A DNA stretch of 53,421 nucleotides, taken from the NCBI GenBank assembly GCA_910577225.1, contig CAJTMV010000029.1, positions 1-53,421 on the forward strand, written 5' to 3'. The position numbers were made by a program, and so were the translations under genes. This DNA comes from an uncultured Eubacterium sp. (GTDB taxonomy: Bacteria > Bacillota > Clostridia > Lachnospirales > Lachnospiraceae). The notes beneath the pieces were generated by a model. That model was not told where the DNA came from. It saw only the letters and a program-made list of their open reading frames with translations, and did no database searches. Shown one piece after another: positions 1 to 8,355 of the stretch (the stretch's first letter is position 1; every line of letters starts with the position of its first letter).

Positions 1-2
1 AA

Positions 3-389
3 GGAGATAAGAATTATGCCCTGATGCGGTTTCTGAATGCGGTGATGTATCCGCATCAGGAAGATTTTATGGATATAATCCAGGATTATATTGATTTTAG
101 CAATAATATAGAATTATGGCAGGAGGTGACGCAGATGAGCGGACTGGGACAAAGTATTTTGGAAGAAGGAAGAGAAGAAGGTAGAAAAGAAGGAAGAGAA
201 GAAGGCAGAAAAGAAGGAAAAGAGGAGGGGAGAAAAGAAGGCATGCAGGCATTTATTATGGATAAATTGGAAGAAAATGCTCCCAAAGAGCACTGTATTA
301 TAAAATTGCAGAAACATTTCGGAATAACACAGGAAAAGGCAGAACAGTTTTATGATAAGTATGCTGCTGCGGTTTGCATTCTGAAATAA
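3..389 (+). CDS. Rpn-family recombination-promoting nuclease/transposase, C-terminal part (5' end outside window)
   Basis: The frame is open to the left edge (codons before the ATG at 24 read GDKNYAL), so this is the 3' end of a longer gene. The visible part has a helical segment, the motif MSGLGQSILEEG, a charged repeat tract of EGREEGRKEG type (nucleotides about 168-243) and a conserved tail (DKLEENAPKEHCIIKL, then an FGITQEKAEQFYDKY-like helix). That architecture is the C-terminus of Rpn/PD-(D/E)XK putative transposases common in Lachnospiraceae. The catalytic nuclease domain is not visible, so activity cannot be judged. A degraded copy of the same tail follows at 503-727. Family call good; intactness unknown. 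Confidence 0.7.
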   Translation, partial: GDKNYALMRFLNAVMYPHQEDFMDIIQDYIDFSNNIELWQEVTQMSGLGQSILEEGREEGRKEGREEGRKEGKEEGRKEGMQAFIMDKLEENAPKEHCIIKLQKHFGITQEKAEQFYDKYAAAVCILK

Positions 390-502
390 TAGTTATATAA
401 AATATAATGTACTCTGTATATTATAATGTACCTTATAAAGTGGACGGCGGTGGAAGAACAATATGAGAAAACAGGAATGTATGATATTGATAGAAAGAGG
501 TA

Positions 503-727
503 ATGAGGATGAGAGGACTGGGACAAAGTATTCTGGAAGAAGGTAGAAAAGAAGGCAGGGAGGAAGGCAGAAAAGAAGGCAGAGAAGAGAGTATACGTGC
601 GTTTATCATGGATGATCTGGAAGAAGATATTCCAAAAGAACACAGTATAATTAAAATGCAAAAATATTTTAAAATGACAAAGGAAAATGCAGAACAGCTT
701 TATGGGAAATACGCGATGGATGTGTAA
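503..727 (+). pseudogene. Truncated second copy of the Rpn C-terminal tail
   Basis: A 74-residue frame begins MRMRGLGQSILEEG, has a shorter EGRKEGREEG tract and ends with the same helix pair as the gene before it (DDLEEDIPKEHSIIKM, then FKMTKENAEQLYGKY). No nuclease domain precedes it, and the frame closes upstream at a TAG at 491-493. It is a duplicated, 5'-truncated relic of the neighbour, offset by about 380 bp. An AGAGG lies just upstream of the ATG, so a short product could be made, but a stand-alone function is unlikely. Confidence 0.6.
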
Positions 728-798
728 ATATAAATGGCAACGGATTGAGAGTTGAAATACAACTATAATAACAAATGAAAATATTCTGTCAGGACAGG

Positions 799-827
799 TT
801 GTAAATCCGGATAAGAAGTGGTAAAAT
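799..827 (+). promoter_or_regulatory. Predicted sigma-A promoter for the surface protein
   Basis: A TTGTAA hexamer (799-804) and TAAAAT (822-827) are separated by 17 bp, 37 bp before the ATG at 864. Both hexamers depart from consensus by one or two bases. The prediction is from spacing and position only. Confidence 0.4.
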
Positions 828-863
828 ATAACAATCGAAGATATAGAAAAAAGGAGGGCAACA

Positions 864-3404
864 ATGTCTCAGAAGATTTTGAAAGAACTGGCGTTATTTT
901 TAGCAGTTGTATTGGTACTAACAGGAATGCCGATTTATGCGCAGGCAGCGGTGACACCGGCATTTCAGACAACTTACTCGACCTTTTATGAAAACCGTGC
1001 CAACCAGGGCATTTATGATATTCAGGTCAACAATGTGCAGAAAGGCTACATATTAAAATGGCACATTACTGGTAAAGGAAAAAAATGGGCGTCCTTTGAT
1101 ACGAAGAAGATTATTGCAAAAGGTACGACAGCAGTAAATAAGCTGACAATTGACAGTAATGGAGAGTCCGCTTATGCGGCAGGAGAGCGCATTCGTATTA
1201 CGGTAAATGTATATACCTCAAAATGGAAGCTGGTAGATAAGCTGACGTTTGCTGGAAAACTGCAGAGTAAGGCGAAGTCTGTTAATATTGATACTACCGG
1301 GATTTCAGATTTAAAACAGCTGAAATCTGGAGAAACATATAAGTTTCGTGCGGTTATGACGCCATCAAATGCAACAAGCAAAGTGTATTGGGATGTCAAA
1401 GACGCAAAAGGTACGGACTGTTCTTCCTGGATTACAGAGGACGGCGCATTTACGCCACAGCAGTCGGGAGAATACACGATTACGGCAACTCCAAGAAATT
1501 CGGCAAAGGGAGCGGCACTTTGCACAAAGCAGGTACAGGCGACGGTTGGAACGTTTATAGAAAATATTGAACAGACAGCATCCAACAAATTTAAAGTTAC
1601 TTTTGGTACTGCTCCGGCAGTTCAGTTAAAAGAAGCGGATTTTTCTATTAAATCCGGGGAAACGGCAGTCGTTGTTAAGAAAGTGAATTATTCCGAAGAT
1701 GGAAAGACCGTGGATGTTACGACATCGACCAGCTTTTTGGACGGAAAGGTATATACGGTTTCCTGTGCAGGCTATACAAAGGACTTTACCGCAAGCGCCG
1801 GAAAACCTGCAAAGCTGACAATATTGACGACATCTGCACAGGCAGGAAAATATACCACAATTGAGTATGCGTTTTTTGATTCGAAAAATATAGATGTGAC
1901 AGAGACTGTTAAAAACGGAACATTTCGTTATTCTGCCAATGTGACGAACGGACTGCTCGATCAGCAGACAAATAAATTGTTCATGACAACAATTGGCAGC
2001 ATTGCAAATGTAACCCTGGAATATACGTCTATCGATGGTATCCGATTGTCAGATACGAAGACGATTGTCTGCGTGGAACAAAAGGCAGAGGAAGCCTCTG
2101 ATTCAAAGTTTACATTAACCAAAAGTCCGCAGACACCGGCATTTCGCGATCCGGATGTAAGAGAGGTTGCGATTGGCGATACGATGTATGCACATTTTGC
2201 CGCTTTGGATAAAAATGGCGCCGCGATTGCTTATGATGCAGTTACATATTCATCTTCCGATCCGGACAGCCTGATTATCAGTGCAGAAGGAAAAGTAACT
2301 CCGATTAAAGCGGGAAAAGTTACAGTTGTAATAACTGCAATGCAGGGAACGATTCCGGTAACTTATTCTTATGAAGTGACAGTCAGGGCGGCTCGTTATA
2401 TGGCGTCCATCCAGATGAAAGAAACTGCCATTGCGATGTCGAATGTAGATGTTGCGGGTTACCAGAAAGAAATACCGATTACGGCGCTTGATCAGTATGG
2501 AGAGCCGCTTGCACTTACAAACGCGACAGGAACGATCACGGAATATAACGGACGTTCTGTTGCACGATATGAACCGTCTGCCAATAGCGTTATTGTTCAG
2601 ACGCAGGGAAGACTGGTTGGAATTTATAATTGTGTGCTTGCTCTGACGTCAGGCGGTGTCACGTTAAATCAGAACTTTACGGTCATTGTATCTGCTCCTC
2701 CGGTAAGCGGCGCATCTTCCTATCAGGTAGAAGTGAGTGCGACAAAGCTGGATATGGCGGTGAATGAAAGTACTGATATGGCAAAGATCCCGAAGATTAC
2801 CGTTCGTCTGGCTCAATATCGCGGAGGCGTATTTTATCGTTACGTTGATTTTAAATCGGCACAGATTCGCAAAGGCAATTCTTATTATGCAAAAGAGATG
2901 ATGGTAAATACAACATCCGAAAGTGCAATTACAGCGCAGACAGATCTGCTGGAATTAAGTCCGGTTATTATAGATTCCGTTGCAGATCAAAGAGGCGTGT
3001 ATATGTGCAGAAAAGCGGAGCAGGGCACGTATACGGTTACATTAACATATGATCAGAGTGTTTCCTGGATGGGGACAACTGAGAAAAAGACAGCGACTGC
3101 GAATATAGAGCTTACGGATTCACAGGGGACGCCGGATTACAGCATTCGGAGTCTGACAACAAGTACGAATGTGCAGACGGCACATCAGGTTGCTCTGGAT
3201 TGCATTCAGACAGCGAGTGAAGATACCATTATGGATTGTACAGTAACGGGATCCAGCCAGCTGGGAGTTTCAACGATTGTAAAGAGCGGTGAACAGATCC
3301 ATATTAGCTCAGTTAAGATACGTTCTACGGTATTGATTAAGAATCAGCAGAAAGTATATGTAGATTATATTATTCCGATAGGCAAAACATTTACGAACCG
3401 ATAA
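864..3404 (+). CDS. Secreted surface protein with bacterial Ig-like (BIG2-type) domains
   Basis: An 846-residue protein with a clear Sec signal peptide: KILKEL, a hydrophobic core, then an AQA|AV cleavage site near residue 28. The mature part is Thr/Ser/Lys-rich beta-strand sequence. Ig-like stretches are visible at about residues 140-228 (SVNIDTT start, GAFTPQQSGEYTITATP) and 425-515 (SSSDPDSLIISAEGKVTPIK, then AGKVTVVITA), the latter a textbook BIG2 signature. No LPXTG motif, SLH repeats or catalytic domain were recognised, so attachment to the wall is unexplained. The start is fixed by AAGGAGG at 851-857, six bases before the ATG. It is monocistronic, with its own promoter-like hexamers and a strong downstream terminator. 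Likely role: cell-surface structure or adhesion; this is inference. Confidence 0.75.
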   Translation: MSQKILKELALFLAVVLVLTGMPIYAQAAVTPAFQTTYSTFYENRANQGIYDIQVNNVQKGYILKWHITGKGKKWASFDTKKIIAKGTTAVNKLTIDSNGESAYAAGERIRITVNVYTSKWKLVDKLTFAGKLQSKAKSVNIDTTGISDLKQLKSGETYKFRAVMTPSNATSKVYWDVKDAKGTDCSSWITEDGAFTPQQSGEYTITATPRNSAKGAALCTKQVQATVGTFIENIEQTASNKFKVTFGTAPAVQLKEADFSIKSGETAVVVKKVNYSEDGKTVDVTTSTSFLDGKVYTVSCAGYTKDFTASAGKPAKLTILTTSAQAGKYTTIEYAFFDSKNIDVTETVKNGTFRYSANVTNGLLDQQTNKLFMTTIGSIANVTLEYTSIDGIRLSDTKTIVCVEQKAEEASDSKFTLTKSPQTPAFRDPDVREVAIGDTMYAHFAALDKNGAAIAYDAVTYSSSDPDSLIISAEGKVTPIKAGKVTVVITAMQGTIPVTYSYEVTVRAARYMASIQMKETAIAMSNVDVAGYQKEIPITALDQYGEPLALTNATGTITEYNGRSVARYEPSANSVIVQTQGRLVGIYNCVLALTSGGVTLNQNFTVIVSAPPVSGASSYQVEVSATKLDMAVNESTDMAKIPKITVRLAQYRGGVFYRYVDFKSAQIRKGNSYYAKEMMVNTTSESAITAQTDLLELSPVIIDSVADQRGVYMCRKAEQGTYTVTLTYDQSVSWMGTTEKKTATANIELTDSQGTPDYSIRSLTTSTNVQTAHQVALDCIQTASEDTIMDCTVTGSSQLGVSTIVKSGEQIHISSVKIRSTVLIKNQQKVYVDYIIPIGKTFTNR

Positions 3405-3489
3405 TTGGGTTAACAGATATACGAACCTGATAAGCGGTAAAAAACGTCTTATATATTAATTATTATATATAGTTTATACATTCTCATAT

Positions 3490-3533
3490 CACAAAAAAGA
3501 AGGCTTCTGTTACGGAATGTCTTCTTTTTTGTG
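3490..3533 (+). terminator. Strong intrinsic terminator, probably bidirectional
   Basis: A perfect 13-bp stem (3490-3502 pairs with 3521-3533; right arm CTTCTTTTTTGTG) closes an 18-nt loop. The U-run lies within the 3' arm and the A-run in the 5' arm gives the same signal on the other strand. It lies 86 bp after the stop of the surface-protein gene. Confidence 0.75.
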
Positions 3534-3535
3534 CG

Positions 3536-4032
3536 TTATAAAGAAGAAACAACAGAATGAAAATCTATAAAAAGAAGAAGCAACGAAAGAAGATGAAACA
3601 GAAAAAGAAGCAACAAACGAAGAAGCAATAGAAAGAAAATGAAGCAGAAAGAGAAGTCAACAGAAAAAGAAGCAATAAAAAAGAACAAACAAAAGAAAAG
3701 GCACCAGAAAGAAAATGAAACAGAAAAAGAAGCAACAAAAGAAGAACCAACAGAAAGAAAATGAAATAGAAGGAAAGCTCGCAAAAAAAGAAGCAATAAA
3801 TAAAAGAAGAAGCACCAGAAAGAAAATCCACCAGAATGAAAGTCACCAGAAAAAAGAAGCAACAAAAGAAGAACCAACGATAAGGAGAATTTACAAAAGA
3901 AGCACCAGAAAGAAAATGAAACAGAAAGAGAAGTCCGCAGAAAAAAGAACCAACAAAAGAAGAACCAGCAAAAAGAAAATCCCCCAGAAAGAAAAGTCAA
4001 CAAAAAAGAACAGCAAAAAGATGAATAAAATT
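3536..4032 (+). repeat. About 500 bp purine-rich (A/G) low-complexity tract
   Basis: Nearly the whole interval is built from shuffled words such as AGAAGCAAC, AAAGAAGAACCAAC, GAAAGAAAATGAAAC and AGAAAAAGAAGC on the + strand. One phrase, ATGAAACAGAAAAAGAAGC, recurs at 3593 and 3715, with a weaker copy at 3915. No clean single period is visible by eye. Lys/Gln/Glu-rich frames on + and Phe/Leu/Ser frames on - open through it, but these are expected from composition. It sits between a terminator and the promoter of the oxidoreductase operon. It resembles the repeats at 13298 and 15368 in vocabulary. Confidence 0.7.
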
Positions 4033-4065
4033 CATTTTAAAGATGAATAATTCTCACAGTTTCAC

Positions 4066-4094
4066 TTTACAAATGCAGTGTGTGTTATTATAAT
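4066..4094 (+). promoter_or_regulatory. Sigma-A promoter of the 2-oxoacid:ferredoxin oxidoreductase operon
   Basis: TTTACA (4066-4071), a 17-bp spacer and a perfect TATAAT (4089-4094) lie about 55 bp before the first start codon. This is the best promoter match in the left part of the window and is correctly placed for the porCDAB-LysR block. Confidence 0.7.
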
Positions 4095-4149
4095 AGACTT
4101 CGTTAAGAAAATAGATAAAAAAGAGAGTTACAAAAAGGAGATTATGAAA

Positions 4150-4755
4150 ATGAACAGTGGACTTGAAATCAGATGGCATGGAAGAGGCGGCCAGGGTGCG
4201 AAGACTGCGGCATTATTATTAGCAGATGCAGCATTCAAAACAGGGCAGTATGTACAGGGATTTCCGGAATATGGTCCGGAGCGCATGGGCGCACCGATTA
4301 CTGCATATAACAGAATCGGACATGAACCTATTCGTGTACATTCGAATATCTATACGCCGGACCTTGTTATGGTCGTAGACGAGACATTGCTTCATTCTGT
4401 TGATGTAACAGCAGGTCTTAAGAAGGACGGAGCAATTATCATCAACACTCCAAAGGCGAGAGAAGATATTTTACCATTGTTAAACGGATACAAAGGCAGC
4501 GTTTATACGATCGACGCAAGAAAGATTTCGGAAGAAACACTGGGAAAGAATTTTCCGAATTCTCCAATGCTTGCAGCTGCAGTAGCTGTCAGCGGTATTA
4601 TGGAACAGGAAGCGTTTTTAAAGGAGATGCGTTCCCTGTATGAACATAAATTTGCGAAAAAACCGGAAGTAATAGAAGGAAATATGCAGGCGTTATATAG
4701 AACGTTTTCCTCTTTCGAAGAAGTATTAAAACCAGATGTAAAAAAGAGCGCGTAA
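4150..4755 (+). CDS. porC: 2-oxoacid:ferredoxin oxidoreductase, gamma subunit
   Basis: The gamma subunit of a four-subunit pyruvate/2-oxoacid:ferredoxin oxidoreductase, which oxidatively decarboxylates a 2-oxoacid to acyl-CoA with reduction of ferredoxin in the cytoplasm. The family signature WHGRGGQGAKTAALLLADA opens the protein, followed by GFPEYGPERMGAPITAYNRI and PDLVMVVDETLL; length (201 aa) is normal for gamma. Two ATGs compete: 4144 and 4150. AAGGAG at 4135-4140 leaves only three bases to 4144 but nine to 4150, so 4150 is preferred. First gene of the operon, behind a TTTACA-17-TATAAT promoter. The substrate (pyruvate or a branched-chain 2-oxoacid) cannot be settled from sequence by eye. 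Confidence 0.88.
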   Translation: MNSGLEIRWHGRGGQGAKTAALLLADAAFKTGQYVQGFPEYGPERMGAPITAYNRIGHEPIRVHSNIYTPDLVMVVDETLLHSVDVTAGLKKDGAIIINTPKAREDILPLLNGYKGSVYTIDARKISEETLGKNFPNSPMLAAAVAVSGIMEQEAFLKEMRSLYEHKFAKKPEVIEGNMQALYRTFSSFEEVLKPDVKKSA

Positions 4756-4855
4756 CACGAGATTGAAGTACTTTTGTATGAAATGTCAGATTGCACGGAT
4801 AATCAGACAGAATAGAAACAAAGTATACAAATAATTAAATCGGAGATAAAGATTT

Positions 4856-5158
4856 ATGAGAACGGATGTACATACAATTAACGAGCAGACAAGGCATCAG
4901 GATCTGACAGAAGGACTGATGATGTTTGCTGCCGGAACTTCAAAATATTTTCAAACGGGCGAGTGGCGGACAAGCACGCCGGTATTTCATGCTGATCAGT
5001 GCAGACAGTGTATGCTGTGTGTGCCAGTCTGTCCGGATTCCAGTATACCAGTCACAGATGGAAAAAGAGAAGAGTTTGATTATGACCATTGCAAGGGATG
5101 TGGAATCTGTGCAAATGTCTGCCCGTTTGGGGCAATTACAATGAGGGAGGGGAGATAG
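4856..5158 (+). CDS. porD: 2-oxoacid:ferredoxin oxidoreductase, delta (ferredoxin) subunit
   Basis: A 100-residue electron-transfer subunit with two [4Fe-4S] motifs: CRQCMLCVPVCP and CKGCGICANVCP, each CX2CX2CX3CP. These relay electrons from the TPP site to external ferredoxin. The N-terminal half (TEGLMMFAAGTSKYFQTGEWR) is typical of the delta subunit rather than a free ferredoxin. It starts about 100 bp after the gamma gene behind a CGGAGA site and ends three bases before the alpha ATG, so alpha and delta are probably translationally coupled. Confidence 0.88.
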   Translation: MRTDVHTINEQTRHQDLTEGLMMFAAGTSKYFQTGEWRTSTPVFHADQCRQCMLCVPVCPDSSIPVTDGKREEFDYDHCKGCGICANVCPFGAITMREGR

Positions 5159-5160
5159 CG

Positions 5161-6342
5161 ATGGCAGTCAAAGACCGTATGTCAGGCAATGAGGCGGTGT
5201 CCTATGCGATTCGGCAGATTAATCCGGACGTTATGCCGGCATTTCCGATTACGCCTTCCACGGAGATTCCGCAGATGGTGTCTGCGTATATTGCAAACGG
5301 AGAGATGGATACAGAGTTTATCCCGGTAGAAAGTGAGCATTCATCGATGAGCGCGGCAATAGGAGCGCAGGCTGCAGGAGCAAGGAGCCTTACCGCGACT
5401 TCTTCGGCAGGACTTGCCCTGATGTGGGAAGAGCTGCTGCTGGCGGCTTCTAACCGTATGCCGATCGTGCTGGCGCTTGTAAACCGTACGCTGTCAGGGC
5501 CGATCAATATTAACTGCGACCATACGGACGGTATGGGCGCTCGTGATACAGGCTGGATTCAGATCTATGCCGAAAATAATCAGGAAGCGTACGACAATTT
5601 TATTCAGGCATATCCGATTGCAGAGCATCCGGATGTACACCTGCCGGTAATGATCTGTCAGGATGGATTTATTACGAGTCATGCAGTTGAAAATATTGAA
5701 TTATTGGAAGATCAGGCAGTCAGACAATTTGTCGGCGAATATCAGCCGCAGGAATATCTGCTGAATCCCGGAAAGCCGATAGCGGTAGGACCGTATTCCG
5801 CGTCCGGATATGTGATGGAAGCCAGAAAGAATCAGGAAGCGGCAATGGAACGTGCCAAAGCAGTGATTATACAGACGGCAGAACGTTATCGGGCATTATC
5901 TGGAAGAGGATTTGACTTATTTGAGGAATACCGTACCAAAGATGCCGATTATATTATGCTTTTGATTGGTTCCGCGGCAGGAACCGCAAAACAGGCGGTC
6001 GACGACCTGCGCGCAAAAGGCAGAAAAGTCGGCGTGATCAAGCTAAGGGTGTTTCGTCCGTTTCCGGCAAAGGAACTGGCAGAGGCATTAAAGGGCTGTC
6101 GGATGGCAGCGGTATTAGATCGCTGTGAAAGCTATAATGGCAATGGCGGGCCGCTCGGATGTGAAACAGACGCGGCGTTATTCCGAAATAAAATCAGGAT
6201 TGAAACAGTTAATTATATTTATGGCCTTGGAGGACGTGATTTTACGGTAAACGATGCTTATGCCGTTTTTGACGAACTTGAAGATGCCGATGTGAATGGG
6301 AAAACAGTAGAACAGTATCAATATATTGGATTGCGCAGGTAG
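5161..6342 (+). CDS. porA: 2-oxoacid:ferredoxin oxidoreductase, alpha subunit
   Basis: The 393-residue alpha subunit carries the pyrimidine-binding and CoA-domain portions of the enzyme. Family features are MSGNEAVSYAIRQINPDV at the start, AFPITPSTEIPQ, VESEHSSMSAAIGAQAAGAR and TATSSAGLALMWEEL, with a C-terminal transketolase-type domain (KVGVIKLRVFRPFP). The ATG at 5161 is preceded by GGGAGGGGAG; a longer in-frame extension back to 5089 overlaps the delta gene and has no family sequence, so it is rejected. Order gamma-delta-alpha-beta matches POR operons of thermophiles and some Clostridia. Most Lachnospiraceae also carry a single-chain PFOR, so this may serve another 2-oxoacid. Confidence 0.9.
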   Translation: MAVKDRMSGNEAVSYAIRQINPDVMPAFPITPSTEIPQMVSAYIANGEMDTEFIPVESEHSSMSAAIGAQAAGARSLTATSSAGLALMWEELLLAASNRMPIVLALVNRTLSGPININCDHTDGMGARDTGWIQIYAENNQEAYDNFIQAYPIAEHPDVHLPVMICQDGFITSHAVENIELLEDQAVRQFVGEYQPQEYLLNPGKPIAVGPYSASGYVMEARKNQEAAMERAKAVIIQTAERYRALSGRGFDLFEEYRTKDADYIMLLIGSAAGTAKQAVDDLRAKGRKVGVIKLRVFRPFPAKELAEALKGCRMAAVLDRCESYNGNGGPLGCETDAALFRNKIRIETVNYIYGLGGRDFTVNDAYAVFDELEDADVNGKTVEQYQYIGLRR

Positions 6343-6351
6343 GAGGAAACA

Positions 6352-7305
6352 GTGAGTAATCAGACAGGTTTATATCGTTTAAAAGATTGGGTGAACCGGC
6401 CGGAACGTCTGGCGCCGGGGCATCGTATGTGTGCAGGCTGCGGGGCTACGATCGGAGTGCGCGCCGTATTACGTGCGCTGCATGAAGGCGATCATGCGGT
6501 AATAGGAAACGCAACCGGATGTCTGGAAGTATCTTCTTACATGTATCCTTATACGGCCTGGGAAGACAGCTACATTCACAATGCGTTTGAAAATGCCGGC
6601 GCAACGTTAAGCGGGGTGGAAACGGCGTATAAAGCGTTAAAAAAACGCGGAAGACTTCCGGAAAATGAAAACTTTAAGTTTATTACATTTGGCGGAGACG
6701 GCGGTACGTATGATATCGGATTTCAGTCGCTGTCCGGGGCCATGGAGCGCGGGCATGATATGGTCTATGTCTGCTATGATAACGGCGCTTATATGAATAC
6801 AGGCATACAGCGTTCTTCGGCAACTCCGATGTATGCAGATACGACAACAACGCCAGTTGGCACAAAATCAGACGGAAAAATGCAGAACCGAAAAGATCTT
6901 TCTGCCATTATTGCGGATCATGACGTGCCATATGTGGCGCAGACGACGCTCACACAGGACTTTAAAGATCTGCATCTGAAAGCAGAAAAAGCGATCTATA
7001 CAAAGGGCGCGTGTTTTCTAAACGTGCTGACGCCATGTCCAAGAGGCTGGCGTTATGATACGCCAGACATTATGAATCTATGCAGACTGGCTGTGGAAAC
7101 GTGCTACTGGCCGCTGTTTGAAGTAGATCATGGCAAATGGAAACTGTCATATGAACCAAAACAGAAGCTGCCAATTGAAGATTTTTTAAAGCCGCAGGGA
7201 AGATTCCGTCATTTATTTTCACCGGGCAATGAAGAGCTGATCGTGCAGTTCCAGGCGGAAGTAGACAGACGCTGGGAAGAATTGCAGTATAAATGCGCAC
7301 GTTAG
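6352..7305 (+). CDS. porB: 2-oxoacid:ferredoxin oxidoreductase, beta (TPP-binding) subunit
   Basis: The thiamine-diphosphate subunit. It shows MCAGCGATIGVRAVLRAL, where the CX2C belongs to the cluster-binding set, the TPP motif GDGGTYDIGFQSLSGAMERG, and YVCYDNGAYMNTGIQRS. The 317-residue length is normal. The start codon is GTG at 6352 behind TAGGAGGAAAC, nine bases after the alpha stop. The C-terminal linker region (CFLNVLTPCPRGW) is also family-typical. With alpha, delta and gamma it completes one enzyme. Confidence 0.9.
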   Translation: MSNQTGLYRLKDWVNRPERLAPGHRMCAGCGATIGVRAVLRALHEGDHAVIGNATGCLEVSSYMYPYTAWEDSYIHNAFENAGATLSGVETAYKALKKRGRLPENENFKFITFGGDGGTYDIGFQSLSGAMERGHDMVYVCYDNGAYMNTGIQRSSATPMYADTTTTPVGTKSDGKMQNRKDLSAIIADHDVPYVAQTTLTQDFKDLHLKAEKAIYTKGACFLNVLTPCPRGWRYDTPDIMNLCRLAVETCYWPLFEVDHGKWKLSYEPKQKLPIEDFLKPQGRFRHLFSPGNEELIVQFQAEVDRRWEELQYKCAR

Positions 7306-7314
7306 GAGCAGGCG

Positions 7315-8190
7315 ATGACATTATTGACTTATCAGGTGTTTCAGACCGCAGCGAATATCGGCAGCTTTCAAAAGGCTGCCGATATTCTTGGTTTAACGCC
7401 TTCCGCGATCAGCCATACCATTTCATCGATGGAAAGCGAGCTGGGCTTTTCGGTACTGACCCGCAGCAAATCCGGTATTACGCTGACGAATTATGGAGAA
7501 CATCTGCTGCCGTATGTCAATGCAGTGCTTAATAGTGATGAAAGTCTGAAACAGGCAGTGGCGGAATTAAACGGGCTGAAACAGGGAAAAGTAAAAATAG
7601 CGGTATTTTCCAGCGTGTGTACGAACTGGCTGCCAGATCTGCTGCGTTCGTTTCAGAAACAGTATGCAAAGATTAAAATAGAAGTGTTTCAGGGTACCTA
7701 TGACGATGTCTATTACTGGATAAAAAACGGTGTGGCAGATCTTGGATTTTTATCAGTGTCCAGTGCGAAAGACATTCCGATCGAGCCTCTGTATAAAGAT
7801 CCGCTGTTATGCGTCCTTCCGAAAGGCAGCCGTAAGGATGGCGCCAAACCATATATAGATATTGAAGAGATGCGTGCGCATCAGTTTGTAACACAGCGTG
7901 AATGTACCGATGCGGATATTCAGAATTTTTTAAAAGAAAATTCCCTGCGTATTCAGTCCAGTTATCATGTCGTGGACGATCTTTCCACGATTGCGCTTGT
8001 GGCAAAAGGGTTTGGCATCTGCCTGATGCCGGAACTTGTAATGCGGGATATTCCATATCAGGTCGACAGCTATCCAGTCTGTCCGCAGACATGCCGGATT
8101 ATCGGAATCGCGGCGCTTCATACGGAATTTATGGCGCCGGCGGTACGGATGCTGTATAATCATATTTTGGAAATGTATAAAAGCATATAG
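7315..8190 (+). CDS. LysR-family transcriptional regulator
   Basis: A 291-residue LysR protein: an N-terminal winged helix-turn-helix (TYQVFQTAANIGSFQKAADI, then LGLTPSAISHTISSMESELG) and a periplasmic-binding-protein-like effector domain from about residue 90 (QGKVKIAVFSSVCTNWLPDLL). It starts nine bases after the beta-subunit stop, in the same direction, with a GGAGCAGGCG site, so it is probably co-transcribed with the oxidoreductase it may control. LysR genes are more often divergent from their targets, so autoregulation through the 4066 promoter is plausible but unproven. The effector is unknown. Confidence 0.85.
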   Translation: MTLLTYQVFQTAANIGSFQKAADILGLTPSAISHTISSMESELGFSVLTRSKSGITLTNYGEHLLPYVNAVLNSDESLKQAVAELNGLKQGKVKIAVFSSVCTNWLPDLLRSFQKQYAKIKIEVFQGTYDDVYYWIKNGVADLGFLSVSSAKDIPIEPLYKDPLLCVLPKGSRKDGAKPYIDIEEMRAHQFVTQRECTDADIQNFLKENSLRIQSSYHVVDDLSTIALVAKGFGICLMPELVMRDIPYQVDSYPVCPQTCRIIGIAALHTEFMAPAVRMLYNHILEMYKSI

Positions 8191-8235
8191 AAGACAGCCA
8201 AAACACAAATAAGTCTTTCTATTCGTCAGTTGTCG

Positions 8236-8244
8236 TGCTATAAT
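8236..8244 (+). promoter_or_regulatory. Extended -10 promoter for the STM4015/STM4014 pair
   Basis: TGC directly precedes a perfect TATAAT (8239-8244), an extended -10 element that needs little -35 sequence; the upstream -35 candidates are weak. A longer reading of the downstream frame would start at TTG 8230, inside this element, which argues for the internal start at 8356. Confidence 0.5.
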
Positions 8245-8355
8245 ACAGATAATAAGAAAACGATTCTGCTGATAACCGGCTGGAGATTTTTTACAGAGTA
8301 CGCGGGTAGAGGATTCAGACAGAGTCAGATTGAAAAGCACAGGGAGGATATCAGA

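Noticed and set aside
3715..4050. Lys/Gln-rich 111-residue frame in the purine tract, and the Phe/Leu-rich frames on the other strand
   Set aside because: Composition of the A/G tract opens frames on both strands; there is no ribosome site or domain, and no conserved order.
5089..5160. Extended start for the alpha subunit
   Set aside because: The extension overlaps the ferredoxin-subunit gene in another frame and lacks family sequence; GGGAGGGGAG supports 5161.
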